DNA of 64,000 nt, from positions 887,999 through 951,998 of the forward strand of contig NW_006768778.1 in NCBI RefSeq assembly GCF_000204055.1, given 5' to 3'. The notes beneath the pieces are model-generated. The model was not told where the DNA came from. It did not search any database and saw nothing but the letters and a program-made list of their open reading frames with translations. Positions 13,241-24,206 of the stretch are shown one piece after another (positions within the stretch are counted from its first letter, which is position 1; every line of letters begins with the position of its first letter). The translations under genes and the position numbers were made by a program. This stretch comes from Melampsora larici-populina 98AG31 (Eukaryota; Basidiomycota; Pucciniomycetes; Pucciniales; Melampsoraceae).

Positions 13241-15156
13241 ATGCGTTTTGGAATCACTGTCAGTTTTGCTACCTTGGCCATCGTTTTGGCTACTAATCAA
13301 CAGGTAGATAATAACGCTGCTCATAACTCCTTGTTAACGTAAGTTTGTTTCCCACTTCTCATCATTTCATTTTAATCATATTGAAAATTTTATCTTACCT
13401 TTTCTAATAGTCGTCAAAGCAAGTCTCCCGCAAGTGGTGCTGGTGGTTCTGACGCCAAGCTTCAAGGTGATCCCAAGACTTGTTCCTCGCTCATCAAGAT
13501 GATTGAAGGTTGTAAATCGGGCGGTGGAGCTGCTCCCAAGACTCGTCGTCATCTTTCTGAATCTGGTTCTAATGACTATCCGTAAGTCTTATCAAATTCC
13601 TCATAAGATTTGTTTCCAGGTGCAAGTGTAACTTGAACTGAGTCTGATTCATTACCTATAGTTTGACTCGTCGAGCTCCTCCGGGAGGCGACAGCAAGGC
13701 TGGAGCAGGAGCTTCTGCCTCGGATTCATGCTCAAAATTGGCGGCAATGGCTAATAAAAAGCCGCAAGGATCAGGTTCGCCGCCTAAACCTAAAGGTCCA
13801 TCGTCGACACCTCCGGCCGCTTCGACCACAGCTGCTCCAAGTCGTCGTGATCTGATTCACAATGTCGAGCATAATTCCTTGTCCACGTAAGTTTACCTCC
13901 AACTTCTCAGCATTCCATTTCATTCACATTGAACTCTTTCTCTTGCTTTTCCAATAGTCGTCAAAACAAGCCTCCCTCGAGTGGTGGTGGTGGTGATGGC
14001 AAGCTTACAGGTGATCCCAAGACATGTTCCTCGCTCATCAAGATGGTCGAAGGATGCAAATCGGGTGGTGGAGGCGCTCCCAAGACTCGTCGTGATCTGT
14101 CTGGGTCTGATGACTCCCAGTAAGTCAATTCCCAAAGGTGCTTGAAAGTATAATTTAAACTGACTCAGACTTGTTACCCATAGCTTGACTCGTCGAGCTC
14201 CTCAGTCAGGCGACAGCAAGTCTGGAGCAGGAGCTGCTGCCTCGGATCCATGTTCAAAGCTGGCTGCGATGGCTAATAAAAAGCCGCCAGGATCAGGTTC
14301 GCCGCCTAAAACTAAAGATGCATCATCGAAACCCCCAGCCGCTGCGACCGAAGCTGCTCCTAGTCGTCGTGATCTGATTCATAATGTCGAGCATAACTCC
14401 TTGTCCACGTAAGTTTACCTCCAAGTTTCAAGCATTCCATTTCATTCACATTGAACTTTTTCCCTTGCTTTTTCCAACAGCCGTGACAACAAAAAGCCAA
14501 AAGGATCAGGTCAGCCTAAACCTAAACCCCCGCCATCCCCACCCGCTGCAACCGACGCTTTGTCCCCAGCTGCTACTCGCAGTCGCCGTGATTTGATTGA
14601 TCATGCTGAGCATAATTCTTTGTCCACGCAAGTTTACTTCCCGCATCTCAAATTTTCATTTCAATCACATTAAACCTTTTCTCTTGATTTTTCTAACAGC
14701 CGTCAAAACAAGGCTCCTGCAAGCTCAGGCTCAAGTGGTAGTCCTGATAACAAGCTTCAAGGCGATTCCAAGTTGTGTGCCGCGATCATCAAGATGATCG
14801 AAGGTAACAAATCAGGTGCTGGAGGTCCTACTGCCTCTCCCAAGACTCGTCGCGCTCTTTCTGGGTCCGATAGCTCTTCGTAAGTCTTTTCGAACTTTGC
14901 TTGAAATTGTAAGTTGAACTGACTCAGAATCATTATCAATAGTCTGGTCCGACGAGCTCCTCCTTCTGGAGACAATAGCAAGACTGGCACAGCAGCCACT
15001 GATGCTGATGCATGTGCAAAATTACAGGCTATGGCTAAGAAGGCACAGGGATCAGGTTCGAGTCCACCAAACGCGCCTAAACCCAAGCCTGGGTCGACCA
15101 CCACCTCGTCCGCTCCACCCAACGCTTCGCCTAAAGCTGCTCCTAGTCGTTCCTAG
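13241..15156 (+). CDS. Secreted repeat protein with dibasic (Kex2-like) sites, 473 aa
   Basis: Eight exons are supported by phase: 13241-13338, 13411-13581, 13662-13886, 13958-14119, 14184-14408, 14481-14627, 14700-14879 and 14943-15156. They sum to 1422 nt, exactly 474 codons with the stop. The start MRFGITVSFATLAIVLA is a signal peptide. Exons then alternate between type A (2, 4, 7; core DPKTCSSLIKMIEGCKSGG, ending KTRR plus a short acidic tail) and type B (3, 5, 8; LTRRAP, a Gly/Ser/Pro-rich stretch, and in exons 3 and 5 SRRDLIHNVEHNSLST). Exon 6 is a shortened B. RR pairs recur at fixed places and would release short similar peptides of about 12-15 residues. Kex2-processed repeat proteins are a known fungal class (pheromone-like peptides, Rep1-like proteins). 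Assignment to it is inference; an effector role is possible. Confidence 0.85.
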
Positions 15157-16072
15157 TCTTCATGATGTGGATGCAAATGGGGAGATCGTACTCATCTGAG
15201 ACTCGATTACATCTTCTTATTCTGTTTTGCTAGTCTTGTTCTCACATTTGTATCACAGCTCCGGTTCTTTAACATCTTTACTTCGATTATATCCAAAAAA
15301 AGTCCTTGATTTGTAACACTCCACACAATTGTAACGTTAAAAAGTAATTCATAAAAAAGTTCTGTCAAGTAGAGTCAAAGCATGAAAACTCAAATGTATT
15401 TTTGATACACGACTCGTGTACATCACTTCACAAAAGTTTGATTGATTGAAGATTCCTCCAGAAAAAATCAGTCAGATAATCTCGTTGACTTGATGAAATG
15501 ATAGAGGCTTTTCTGCTTAACAACCCTGAGAACACATTCACCATAAGACCTTTACATGAAGCATAGAACTTTTTACTTGACCCATGGACTCCAGCTTTAC
15601 ACAATGTAAGGCTACTTATCCACGACCTAGTATACCACCCATTCACCTCCAAATGAGGATCATCATCATCTAGTGTCGTTCAATCGTGAAAGCTGTACAT
15701 CACACAAACACTTGTAGTTCAAGGACACGTGAGATCCCAGGTACCAGAACTGATGATTCGTATCTTCATAGAATGCTCTGTACACTTTGATTTCACAAGT
15801 GCTGCCTTGTAAAATTCGAGAACATCTTGAAGTTGTGTGATCAGGAATAACCAAGTCATATTTTGCCTTGTCCCGGACATCACTTGTTATGTTTGAACCA
15901 GGGATGATATGTAGGCCATAGTTTTTGTGAGATCAGTGTAAATATTGATCAAGAATAAGTGCATCAGGTTTCATAAAGTGTGGAACAAAGTCCCTGTTAT
16001 TGTCAATCTTCTTGAGCTCTCAGGAGGTTTTACAAGTAAGTTTGTGCAAGCTTTCTGACATTTATTTAAACT
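15157..16072. other. Intergenic; possible unassigned minus-strand exons
   Basis: The 3' flank of the secreted repeat gene. Minus frames at 15428-15652 and 15666-15854 are open and contain several Cys codons. They might be exons of a longer transcript of the small secreted protein gene upstream (16073-16532), but I could not phase them to it. No repeat or RNA gene was seen. Confidence 0.35.
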
Positions 16073-16532
16073 TCACAACAAAACCCTCGGCTTTGTTAAG
16101 CTAGACCAGAACATAAGGCAAGTGGTAACCTTCTTTCTCTTTAAATGACTTTCCTTTATTACAATTGGTATGATTACTTGTATCTGATCTTTGTTATTCA
16201 TATGCTTGTAATTACTTTCAATCTGTGACAAAACATTTTTCTCGCTTCTAATGAGAGAGGACATTCTTGTCAGTTGAAAAGACTTCCTTTCCATTTGTGA
16301 GACTCTGTTCACTATAGACCATGCGCGCAGATAATGACAATACAAGTGAATTATCAAGAGAAATCATTGAATTGATGTATATATTACAATTAAGAGAAAA
16401 AATACATCTTTCTTTATAGGAATGTGAGAAAGAAACTGGATTTCTTAAATCTTGTTTCATCCTTTGATTAATTGATTCTCCAGATGAAACAACCAAGAAA
16501 AATGTACTTAAGATCACTCTCACTTTCATCAT
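16073..16532 (-). CDS. Candidate small secreted protein, 121 aa
   Basis: Two exons phase correctly: 16532-16406 and 16311-16073 (366 nt, 122 codons with the stop). The start MMKVRVILSTFFLVVSSGES looks like a signal peptide with cleavage after the small residues. The mature part is Lys/Arg/Ser/Gln-rich with a single Cys near the end. No family is recognised. Size and signal peptide fit the loose class of rust candidate effectors, but that is inference from architecture only. The gene is convergent with the secreted repeat protein gene and downstream of the USP gene on the same strand. Confidence 0.45.
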
Positions 16533-16670
16533 CACCAAGGTCAGATCAGTATGGTGATCATTGAATCTAATAATACACTGGGATCGTGACAATCATTCAT
16601 TAAAGCTATATTTCATCAAATTAAAAGATCATGTGATCCTAAATACTTTGTTTCCTCTAAATCCAAACCT

Positions 16671-18257
16671 TCACAAACGTTGATAAATTAAAATTGTAGG
16701 ATTAGCACCAAACACTTCATATTTTTCACACCTAATCACATCTTCATCTGAAACCTTAATCCAATTAATCTCTTCAACCCTTCTAAAAGTAATATAATGA
16801 CCAGATGTATGATTTCCAAAATGAACGACTACTGAAACTAATTGATAAACATGTTCAGCTTTAGTTTGATCATTTAGATTGTGTCTTGAAATTGAGGTTT
16901 CTGCTCTACGGTTTAATTCATATGTGGTGGTAAATCTATCCATGATTAAGATTTCGGGAAAATTCACTTTACAATTGTTTTTGAAAATCTGTCCTTTTCT
17001 ATAATATGAAGATCTTGATAAATGTATCATGAGAGCTTTAGGTGGCTATTTTAATTCGAAAATGTTATATTAGCTTGATCCTATACTTTACAAAAAAAAT
17101 GAACGAATTAAAAGAGATTGATAAACTTACCCTTGAAAACATCGTTTGTTTGGTCGTGGCTCGGCTCATGATTGGAAATAGTTCAGCTTCAAGTTTTTGG
17201 CTGAAGATTGAATGTTCATCGTTGTTTTTAAGAACTGATTGGATTTCATCAATCAATTTCTTTAATTCTTTAATTCTTTTCTTTTTATCTTTTGAGATTG
17301 AGGTGGGCTGAGATGAGAGTTGATCGAGTTCAGATTTCATTCTTCGATTAGCTTCTATTATTGAACATCTTCTACAATTATATTCATCTAAGAGTTCTAA
17401 TTGAGTGAAATCCTTTAAACAATCTTCGAGTTGACATTCGGGCTGAATGTAGAGCAATAAGATATGAAATCAATCAGTGTATGCAATCATCTGATGTGCA
17501 TCTGACATAGAATCTGAATCACTTACAGTCATGGGTACGTTGAATGAGAATTGATCAGCAGGTTGATGTCGAATAGCAGAAGAATTTCCACAAGTAGCAC
17601 AACCAATTCGATCAGCCATCAAACTCGTAAAAGGACTTCTTACAGCTTTTAAACTGAGATCTAATTCACTAATCTCATTAACTTTTGATCTTGATTTCGT
17701 AGAAAGAAGTTCGATCAATCCATTTGAAGAAGTTGAATAATCAATACCAAGGTTTAATAACCTATGAACTTCGATTTCGATTGCATCCATTAAAACTACA
17801 AAAAACTCATGAGCATCTTGTTGATCTGAATTTAAGATTTGGTTTTGATTTCCTTCTATTTCTAATAATGCTTCAATCACACCTCTAGAACTTAATACTT
17901 TTGGTTTATTTTGAGTGTTATTCACAAGTTCGATGATTTCATTTAATGCTTTTACTACTATAGGTATTCTTGGTTGTTCTTGTTGAGTTTCATGACTTTT
18001 TTGTAGAATGGTTTTTAAATACTCTGTCATTGATGGAATTGATCCCAGTGCTTGAATTATTGCATTTAAGAAACATAGATTCGATCCTGGATTGGTTAAT
18101 CCTGGATAATATAATTTCTTGCTATTGTTTTCAATCAAATCAAATCAATTCACTTGAATTAGTTATGCACCTTATTTACTTTTTGACGCAAATTAAAAGA
18201 ATGGAGATTAGAACCAGTTAGAGAAAGACTAACGGACACCATTCCTTTTATCGATCT
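16671..18257 (-). CDS. Ubiquitin-specific protease (USP/UBP family C19)
   Basis: A cysteine protease that removes ubiquitin from proteins. The Cys box reads YYPGLTNPGSNLCFLNAIIQ (catalytic Cys in NLC), followed by SDQQDAHEFF. A CxxC pair (IGCATCGN) and a second Cys pair (YNCRRC) fit the zinc-holding fingers. The His box is FGNHTSGHYITFR, with W and D downstream and IYQRL before the stop. Length is about 450 residues, a compact catalytic domain only. The 5' end is uncertain. The frame upstream of the Cys box is closed by a stop, so a first exon beginning at an ATG near 18257 (MVSVSLSLTGS) is likely, with an acceptor just before KKLYYPGL. Exons are broken near 17460 and 17060. Other open segments fit an order of Cys box, insert, His box. 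Confidence 0.85.
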
Positions 18258-20243
18258 TCAACTTGATTTCTTCTTTCTTTCGTCTTCGAGGTTAACAAAT
18301 GATTGGTCCAATTTCTTTACTTCAAGACCTCAAAGGGTAAACCGTAAATTGCTGTGTAATTTGTTCGGATGAAAGCTGGAATACAATTGGGGCGAAACTA
18401 CAGTTTGTTGAAATGTAGTTGATCTAACTTCATTCTTTCCTCTTTTACAAAATATGTACATTTTCTAATTCAATCTCTCTCGACCCAGTCGATTCAAACC
18501 GTTTTCAAACTGGAGGTGAAGACTCTGGTGAAATATTTGTTGGTGCAATACTTTCTGATTGAAAGAGTCAATTTTTTTTGCCAAGAAAAACAAGTTTTGA
18601 TTTGTTTGGGCATGACATCTGAATGGTTGAGCAGTGAGTAAACTTTTTAAAACAAAATTTCGAGAAGATATCCTTCTTCTCAGTTGATATACGTCCTTGC
18701 AATCTACCAGAGACCAGGAGGCAAGTGAATTCACTGAAAGTTTATTCTAAAAGATTTGAAGAAAAAATAACTCCTCCAACACCCAACATAGATATTCAAC
18801 TCAGTCATGATTAAAAAAATTCCCCAGGTAAAAGCATGCAAGCGTGACTCAAATATCTCAACCAATGACTAATTCCTACAGATTGATAACGACGAGAAAA
18901 GCAATGTTTTCATGGATCATATTTGACAGATAAGTAGAGAGTTTGTTATGTTTCCTCAAAGGTATTCCAAGAATCCACGAAGAGGCGAAAAGAGCATGCA
19001 ATTATTTTTGAGGTAAGAGAAAAGAGAAAGTAGAATAAAAAAGCAGAGGACATCCGGATTGCAGACAAACCGTTGGAGCTAATCAGGTCAAGCTTCTTGA
19101 GCTCATCTGCAGGCTCATTTTGACGCTCCACACAGTGTCACAGGTACCAGATGCTAGGGAGGAGTGAATGAGCAATTTCAAAGTTCTTCTCATATTTGAT
19201 CAAGTTATATCGCCAACATTTTTGGCATTTTGATTCAAAATTATTGTTCGCATCTGCTGATTGGTCGAGCAAAATGGTTTCGCTTCATATGTCAGTACTG
19301 TCCCCCATGGTTTTTTCATATGGGTCTGGATTCTAGGTTTCCATGTCGAGAGATTTAAAAAAAAATTGAAATCCTCCCTGATATTCCTGCTCTCGATAAT
19401 CTATTCATCGACTCTCCAATTAACATGATAATTGATGCTTCGGACCTTGTATCTCCTACATTCATTTATGTAATACTGTCTACAGGCAGCCAGGCTCAAG
19501 TTGCAATCAATCGAAAGGGATGGGATAGGATAGGATCCCTGCCAATCCGAACTTGATCAATCTCTCGACGGAAATTTGAAATCCATCGAAGCAATATATA
19601 TCACTTAATAACACAGCCGCCCTGTCGTGCCACCTTGCATCTTGATTCTTGAATCTCAGGAAGACCTTGGCTTCTCTGAAAAATGAAATTCATAAAAGAT
19701 AAATTGCCTTTCGAATATGTCAAATTGTAGAGTTTCGTGTTCTTGCGTGGTACAAGAAGCATTTGCCAGGAAATCCAGAGAGTTTTTTTGCAATTGGAAA
19801 CAATCCAATAATTTGATAATTTGTGTATCTGACGGCTTCGAGAAAGATGTCATCACTCATTTCCTGTGATCCGAAGGAAGTACACTGAGAGTTCTTTGAA
19901 TGATCACCTGATGATAATGTCTTGTACGTGGTTGTTGGAAATTCGGCAGCAGAGGTGGAGTTCTGGCAGTAGCAAAATCACTATAAATTCACCTCCATCA
20001 TCCTTCCTTCTTTCCCTCCTCATCCGCTTTCCATTATCATCTCAGCTTCTCAACTTCTTAATTAATATTTCCCTTATATTATAGATTATTATAATCTTTG
20101 TCAATCTTTCGCAGTACATATAGATCCAGTAAATTTTTCTGCTCGTCGTCTGAAAGTTTCACTCGTAGTTCTAACCATTCTTCTTTACTCTCGCAGATAC
20201 TTTTTGAATCGCTTTACCGCACGTTTTTTAAAATCCACCAAAT
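18258..20243. other. Intergenic; no gene recognised
   Basis: Short frames on both strands (for example minus 18465-18734, 18946-19131 and 19656-19856) show no signal, domain or clean splice pattern. The last 250 bases are pyrimidine-rich with a run of ATTAT and lead into the next secreted protein gene. I see nothing else. Confidence 0.4.
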
Positions 20244-21382
20244 ATGCATCTGTCTACCATCGTTTCCAGCTTCGTGCTTGCTGGTGCGTCTTACTCTCCT
20301 AATACCACACCTATCCTTTATTGACTCTTTTTATTTGTGGCGTCTTTTGAACACTCCAGCCGTCGTTGCAGCTTCCCCGACTCCCATGTAAGTGTGATAC
20401 TCCTATGGTACTACAGTCTCTCTTGCTAACGTTGCATTTTTACATCTGCTGGACAATTGGTTGTCCGTAGCCCATCGGAGCAGTCAGCTGGGTGAGTTCC
20501 ACCCTCATCTTCGTGGAAAAGTCTTCTCGCTGACCGCTCTACCCTCATGAAGTGATCACAAAGTCACCACAAGATGTTTCAGTGGATGTCCCGTCGGCGT
20601 CCCTGCCTTTAACGGAGGCGGTGGTTTCGTTCAAGGCCCTGTCGTCTTCAGCCAACAAGGATCTTTCAGCAGCTTTTCATCCTTCACCAGCAGTATGAAT
20701 GTCTTTTCTACCGCTTGTACCAGCACTGTCTCGGCCTGGCAGGGTATTTCATCAATCCAGATCATCCACCAACAGTTCCAATACATGATCGTCAGTATGT
20801 CCACCCTGTTTGCTTCTTTCCAAACCGGATGTAACATTTGCAACCCCGGACAATCAATCGCGGTGAGTTTCTTCATTATCTTTGGCTTTGGCGAGCCACA
20901 CTCATGATGACATGCCTTCTCAGTTCACTCAAACTGTCACCCAAGTCATCATTCAAGTCCAATCAATGGTCTCGTTCATCTACACCCAGTTTGGTGGTCA
21001 AATCGTTGTTTTCCAACGTAAGTGAAAAACATATTCTCCCTGTTTTCATATGCTGACTCCGTGTATCTTTCCTACAGAGGAATTCTCGATCTTATCGCTC
21101 TTATTCCAAACCATCATCGGTATCGGTGCCACCTTGAACGTCAACATGCAACAACTTTTCATCACTAACCAATTCAACTTCCAATTGTTCAACTCTTGCG
21201 GTATTCAAACCAACGCTTGGTTCCAAACCGGAGGTGTCATCTTCCCCCCACAACACGTCGGACTTCTTGCTCAGCTTCTAAGCCCTGTCCTTCTAGCCAT
21301 CCGTCCTGTTCTCAACGGTGTTGGAGACCTCTTGACTGGACTCGGTGTTGGTGTTTCAAACCTTTTAGGTAACCTCCTCTAA
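20244..21382 (+). CDS. Secreted Gln/Phe/Ser-rich protein, 255 aa
   Basis: Six exons phase exactly: 20244-20283, 20360-20387, 20471-20491 (21 nt), 20583-20862, 20924-21017 and 21078-21382. They sum to 768 nt, 256 codons with the stop. The start MHLSTIVSSFVLA plus AVVAASPTP is a signal peptide. The mature protein begins near a GGCPVGVPAFNGGGG segment, then is dominated by Gln, Phe, Ser, Val and Ile. It has about five Cys residues (GCPV, TACT, GCNICN, SCGI) and ends in a hydrophobic Leu/Gly/Val tail. I do not recognise the family. Composition suggests a wall- or surface-associated, aggregation-prone protein. The micro-exons and the signal peptide are directly visible; the role is not. Confidence 0.82.
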
Positions 21383-24206
21383 GGTTCTTTTGTCTCGAGT
21401 GAACCCTACGCAATTAGAAATGTATCTCTGAGCTTTATGTTTTCCCCTCATGATTTTCTCTGATCTTACTTGTTATTTGAACCTGCGATGGTGCTCCACG
21501 GCCTCTGATACCGATTTTGCATATGTCTTTTCTCTTGTCTCTTTCTGTTTCTTTTCTACCGCTGAGACTCTGATGTCCTCACGAACGATCGTCGTCATAA
21601 TGCAATAATTCTCCAGTTTATTCCTAACTTCTCGCACTCTTGTGCCTCGCTATATGCGAAAAAGGTGCCATCCTAGCACTGCCGACACATAAGAGCCGTA
21701 ATCGTTCAGTCCACTCACGTGGACACCTCCATGATTTGATCAAGCCCATCCCCGGATCAATTTGCCTTCAAGTCCCTTTTCTCCGTTCGCTTCCAGGGAA
21801 CCTGTCCACAATTTGCATGATCCTTGATAGACATCGCAGCATTCTTGATAGACTTTCATCTCGATATTGCGGTTGAAACTCCCGTGCGAGAAGACCGACA
21901 TCGAGTTTAAAAAGCCCTGAATTTCATGATCGACAGACTGAGTGGCGTACAAACCAACTATGAAGCCGAACCTTGTCCTTGATATCCGGCGACGGAAATC
22001 TTTTGTGTCCTGCTACATACTGACACCGATGTCCACATCATTATGCAGCGATCATCGTCGAGATAAATAAACCGTCCGATTGTTTTAAAAAGTCTATCGT
22101 ATTTTACAATTTGCCACAACACCTACAAGACTCATGCACCACATGATAAACATGTGGCTTGGATTCAAAACTTGATCAAATTTGTCCATAGATTACAGAA
22201 ACCAAGCCGTCAAATTTCAATGAACTGACTTCTTGATCATATTTTTGTTAACTTTATTTGAATCTCTTTTCGATTCAAACTTTTTTTTTTGAAAAAAAAA
22301 GTACATCTTACTCCAATACATACATAAAGATGTCTGTGCTTTGAAATAGGAAGAGTGCAATATAGAGGAGAGGAATTTAATCGGCTTTGAATAATCGATT
22401 TGTACTGTACATATACACTACACTTTGAAAAGGTGTAAAGTTGAGAAGTTTTAAGGACAGAAGGAAAAAAAAGAGATGGTATTTACAACAACATATATGA
22501 GCTCTTGATTTAAAATGAACATTCTTCATCTTTCTGTCCATCGATGTCCTGATTTTGTGTGAGTAGAAGGAAACAGAAAACAAAAAGGAAATGTTGATGC
22601 GCACAATTAATTTTGTATATGTACCTGTTCCTCCAGTTTTAGTACATACCTTGTTTTTTTTTTCTTGTCAATCTCTTGTGAATCCTTCTTTCCTTTCCGC
22701 TTTATGTATCAGTTCATAGAGTTCTTTATAATTCTGCCCAACTTTCAATTTATCTTCATTCCATCCTTAAACTTTTCAATCAATTCGATTCGATTTGATA
22801 CTTCATATCACCAAATACAACACACACTTTTAACTTTACACATATCCTTTTTTTTGGCATTCATTCAAAAAAAAAATTGTAGCTGTCTTGAATCTTCAGC
22901 CGTGATCGATTGCCCAGACCTTACACACTAGCTAGGTCGGTCTTTACGCACTCATCCAGGGAATCCAAGTTTTTTTTTACAACAAACAAATACCCTTCAG
23001 GAAGCTTTCAACGTTCATTTCACCCGATTCAATCCACTTCACTTGGTTTGTGATCCTTTCCCGCAGATTTCTTTTCTTTTATCAAGTTTTCCTCTATATT
23101 AGCTGTACTCCTTGCCGACTTCGTTCACCTACCTACCTACATACATAACGTTCTTTCACTTTGACTCTTAACTCTTTCCACTGGCGCTGGAATTGAACTC
23201 AAAATATAAAGTCAGCTCGACTCTGTAGTTCAAGTTATGAGCTAGTGTGTGTAGACTAGAACTCAGATCAGCGCAGATCCTCTAATGTCCTTCTCTGGTG
23301 CTTGAGATCTATTCTAATTCTCCCTTCACATACCATGTATATCGGTGCTGTCCTTTTCATTCCTTTGGGTAGCACTGGCAGCACTGCATTGGATTTAACT
23401 GCATACAATAACTGTCAAATGATCCACTTCTCCTGCTTTGATCTTTTGACATGCTTCTTTCTCTATGCATCTCTCTTACTTCCTCGGATATTAATTTTTG
23501 AATTCGGTCTGATCTTCTCTTCTTCCCACTCGGATTGCGCTTTGGTCTTGACTCAAATAAGTTTTCATCTCACAAGTTTATCAAATTATATCATTGGGCG
23601 GTATCGAGGATTCCAATTCTAACTCGCCTATCACGATTCACGACCGTGTCATCACCCTCTCTTTCACCGGGTAAGTGGATCCTCTTGGTCTATTTTCCTT
23701 CAATCTTTTCTGTCTAGCTGTCTTGGATTCTTGAACCTTTGAGTCCTGTCAGGTCGTGCCTCGTGAGAGGGTGTTACACATATGTTATTTCGATACATTA
23801 ACCAGCCAGGTCTATGCTCAGCTTTATGCTCTCGTATCATCGACTCACACGAGATTGATTGAGCAGATGACACCTCGTGCCCCGGCCTTTGACCTCCATT
23901 TGAAGCCTGACTTGAAGCTCAATTGACATCCGCTTTCCCTTCTCAGGCTCCACCTGTGGTGCTTAATGGCCGGACCTATTTGACAATTTCTTTTCTCACA
24001 GCACACTTGAAGTTTTGAACTGACTCGTAGAATAGTGCTCTCTCTTTTCTCATTCAGACATTCAGATTTAATTCTCCAACTTGTTTTTTTTTACATATAC
24101 AAGCACCACAACATTCCAAAGAAAAACAAATTGCACCCCAATACCTTATCTCTCTTCCTTCTCTCCCTCGTAGCCTTTCAACTCCCCTTCATCAACTCAC
24201 TCAACC
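21383..24206. other. Long intergenic region and RasGEF upstream DNA
   Basis: No convincing gene in 2.8 kb. Plus frames at 22665-22931 and 23302-23622 are short and hydrophobic without a start context or splice support. From about 22.6 kb onward the DNA is pyrimidine-rich with poly-T tracts, and the last 100 bases before the ATG are C/T-rich, as in a long fungal promoter with a leader. A leader intron is possible but not resolved. Confidence 0.4.

Noticed and set aside
20631..20876. Minus frame opposite the secreted Gln/Phe/Ser-rich protein
   Set aside because: Antisense shadow of a well-phased exon.
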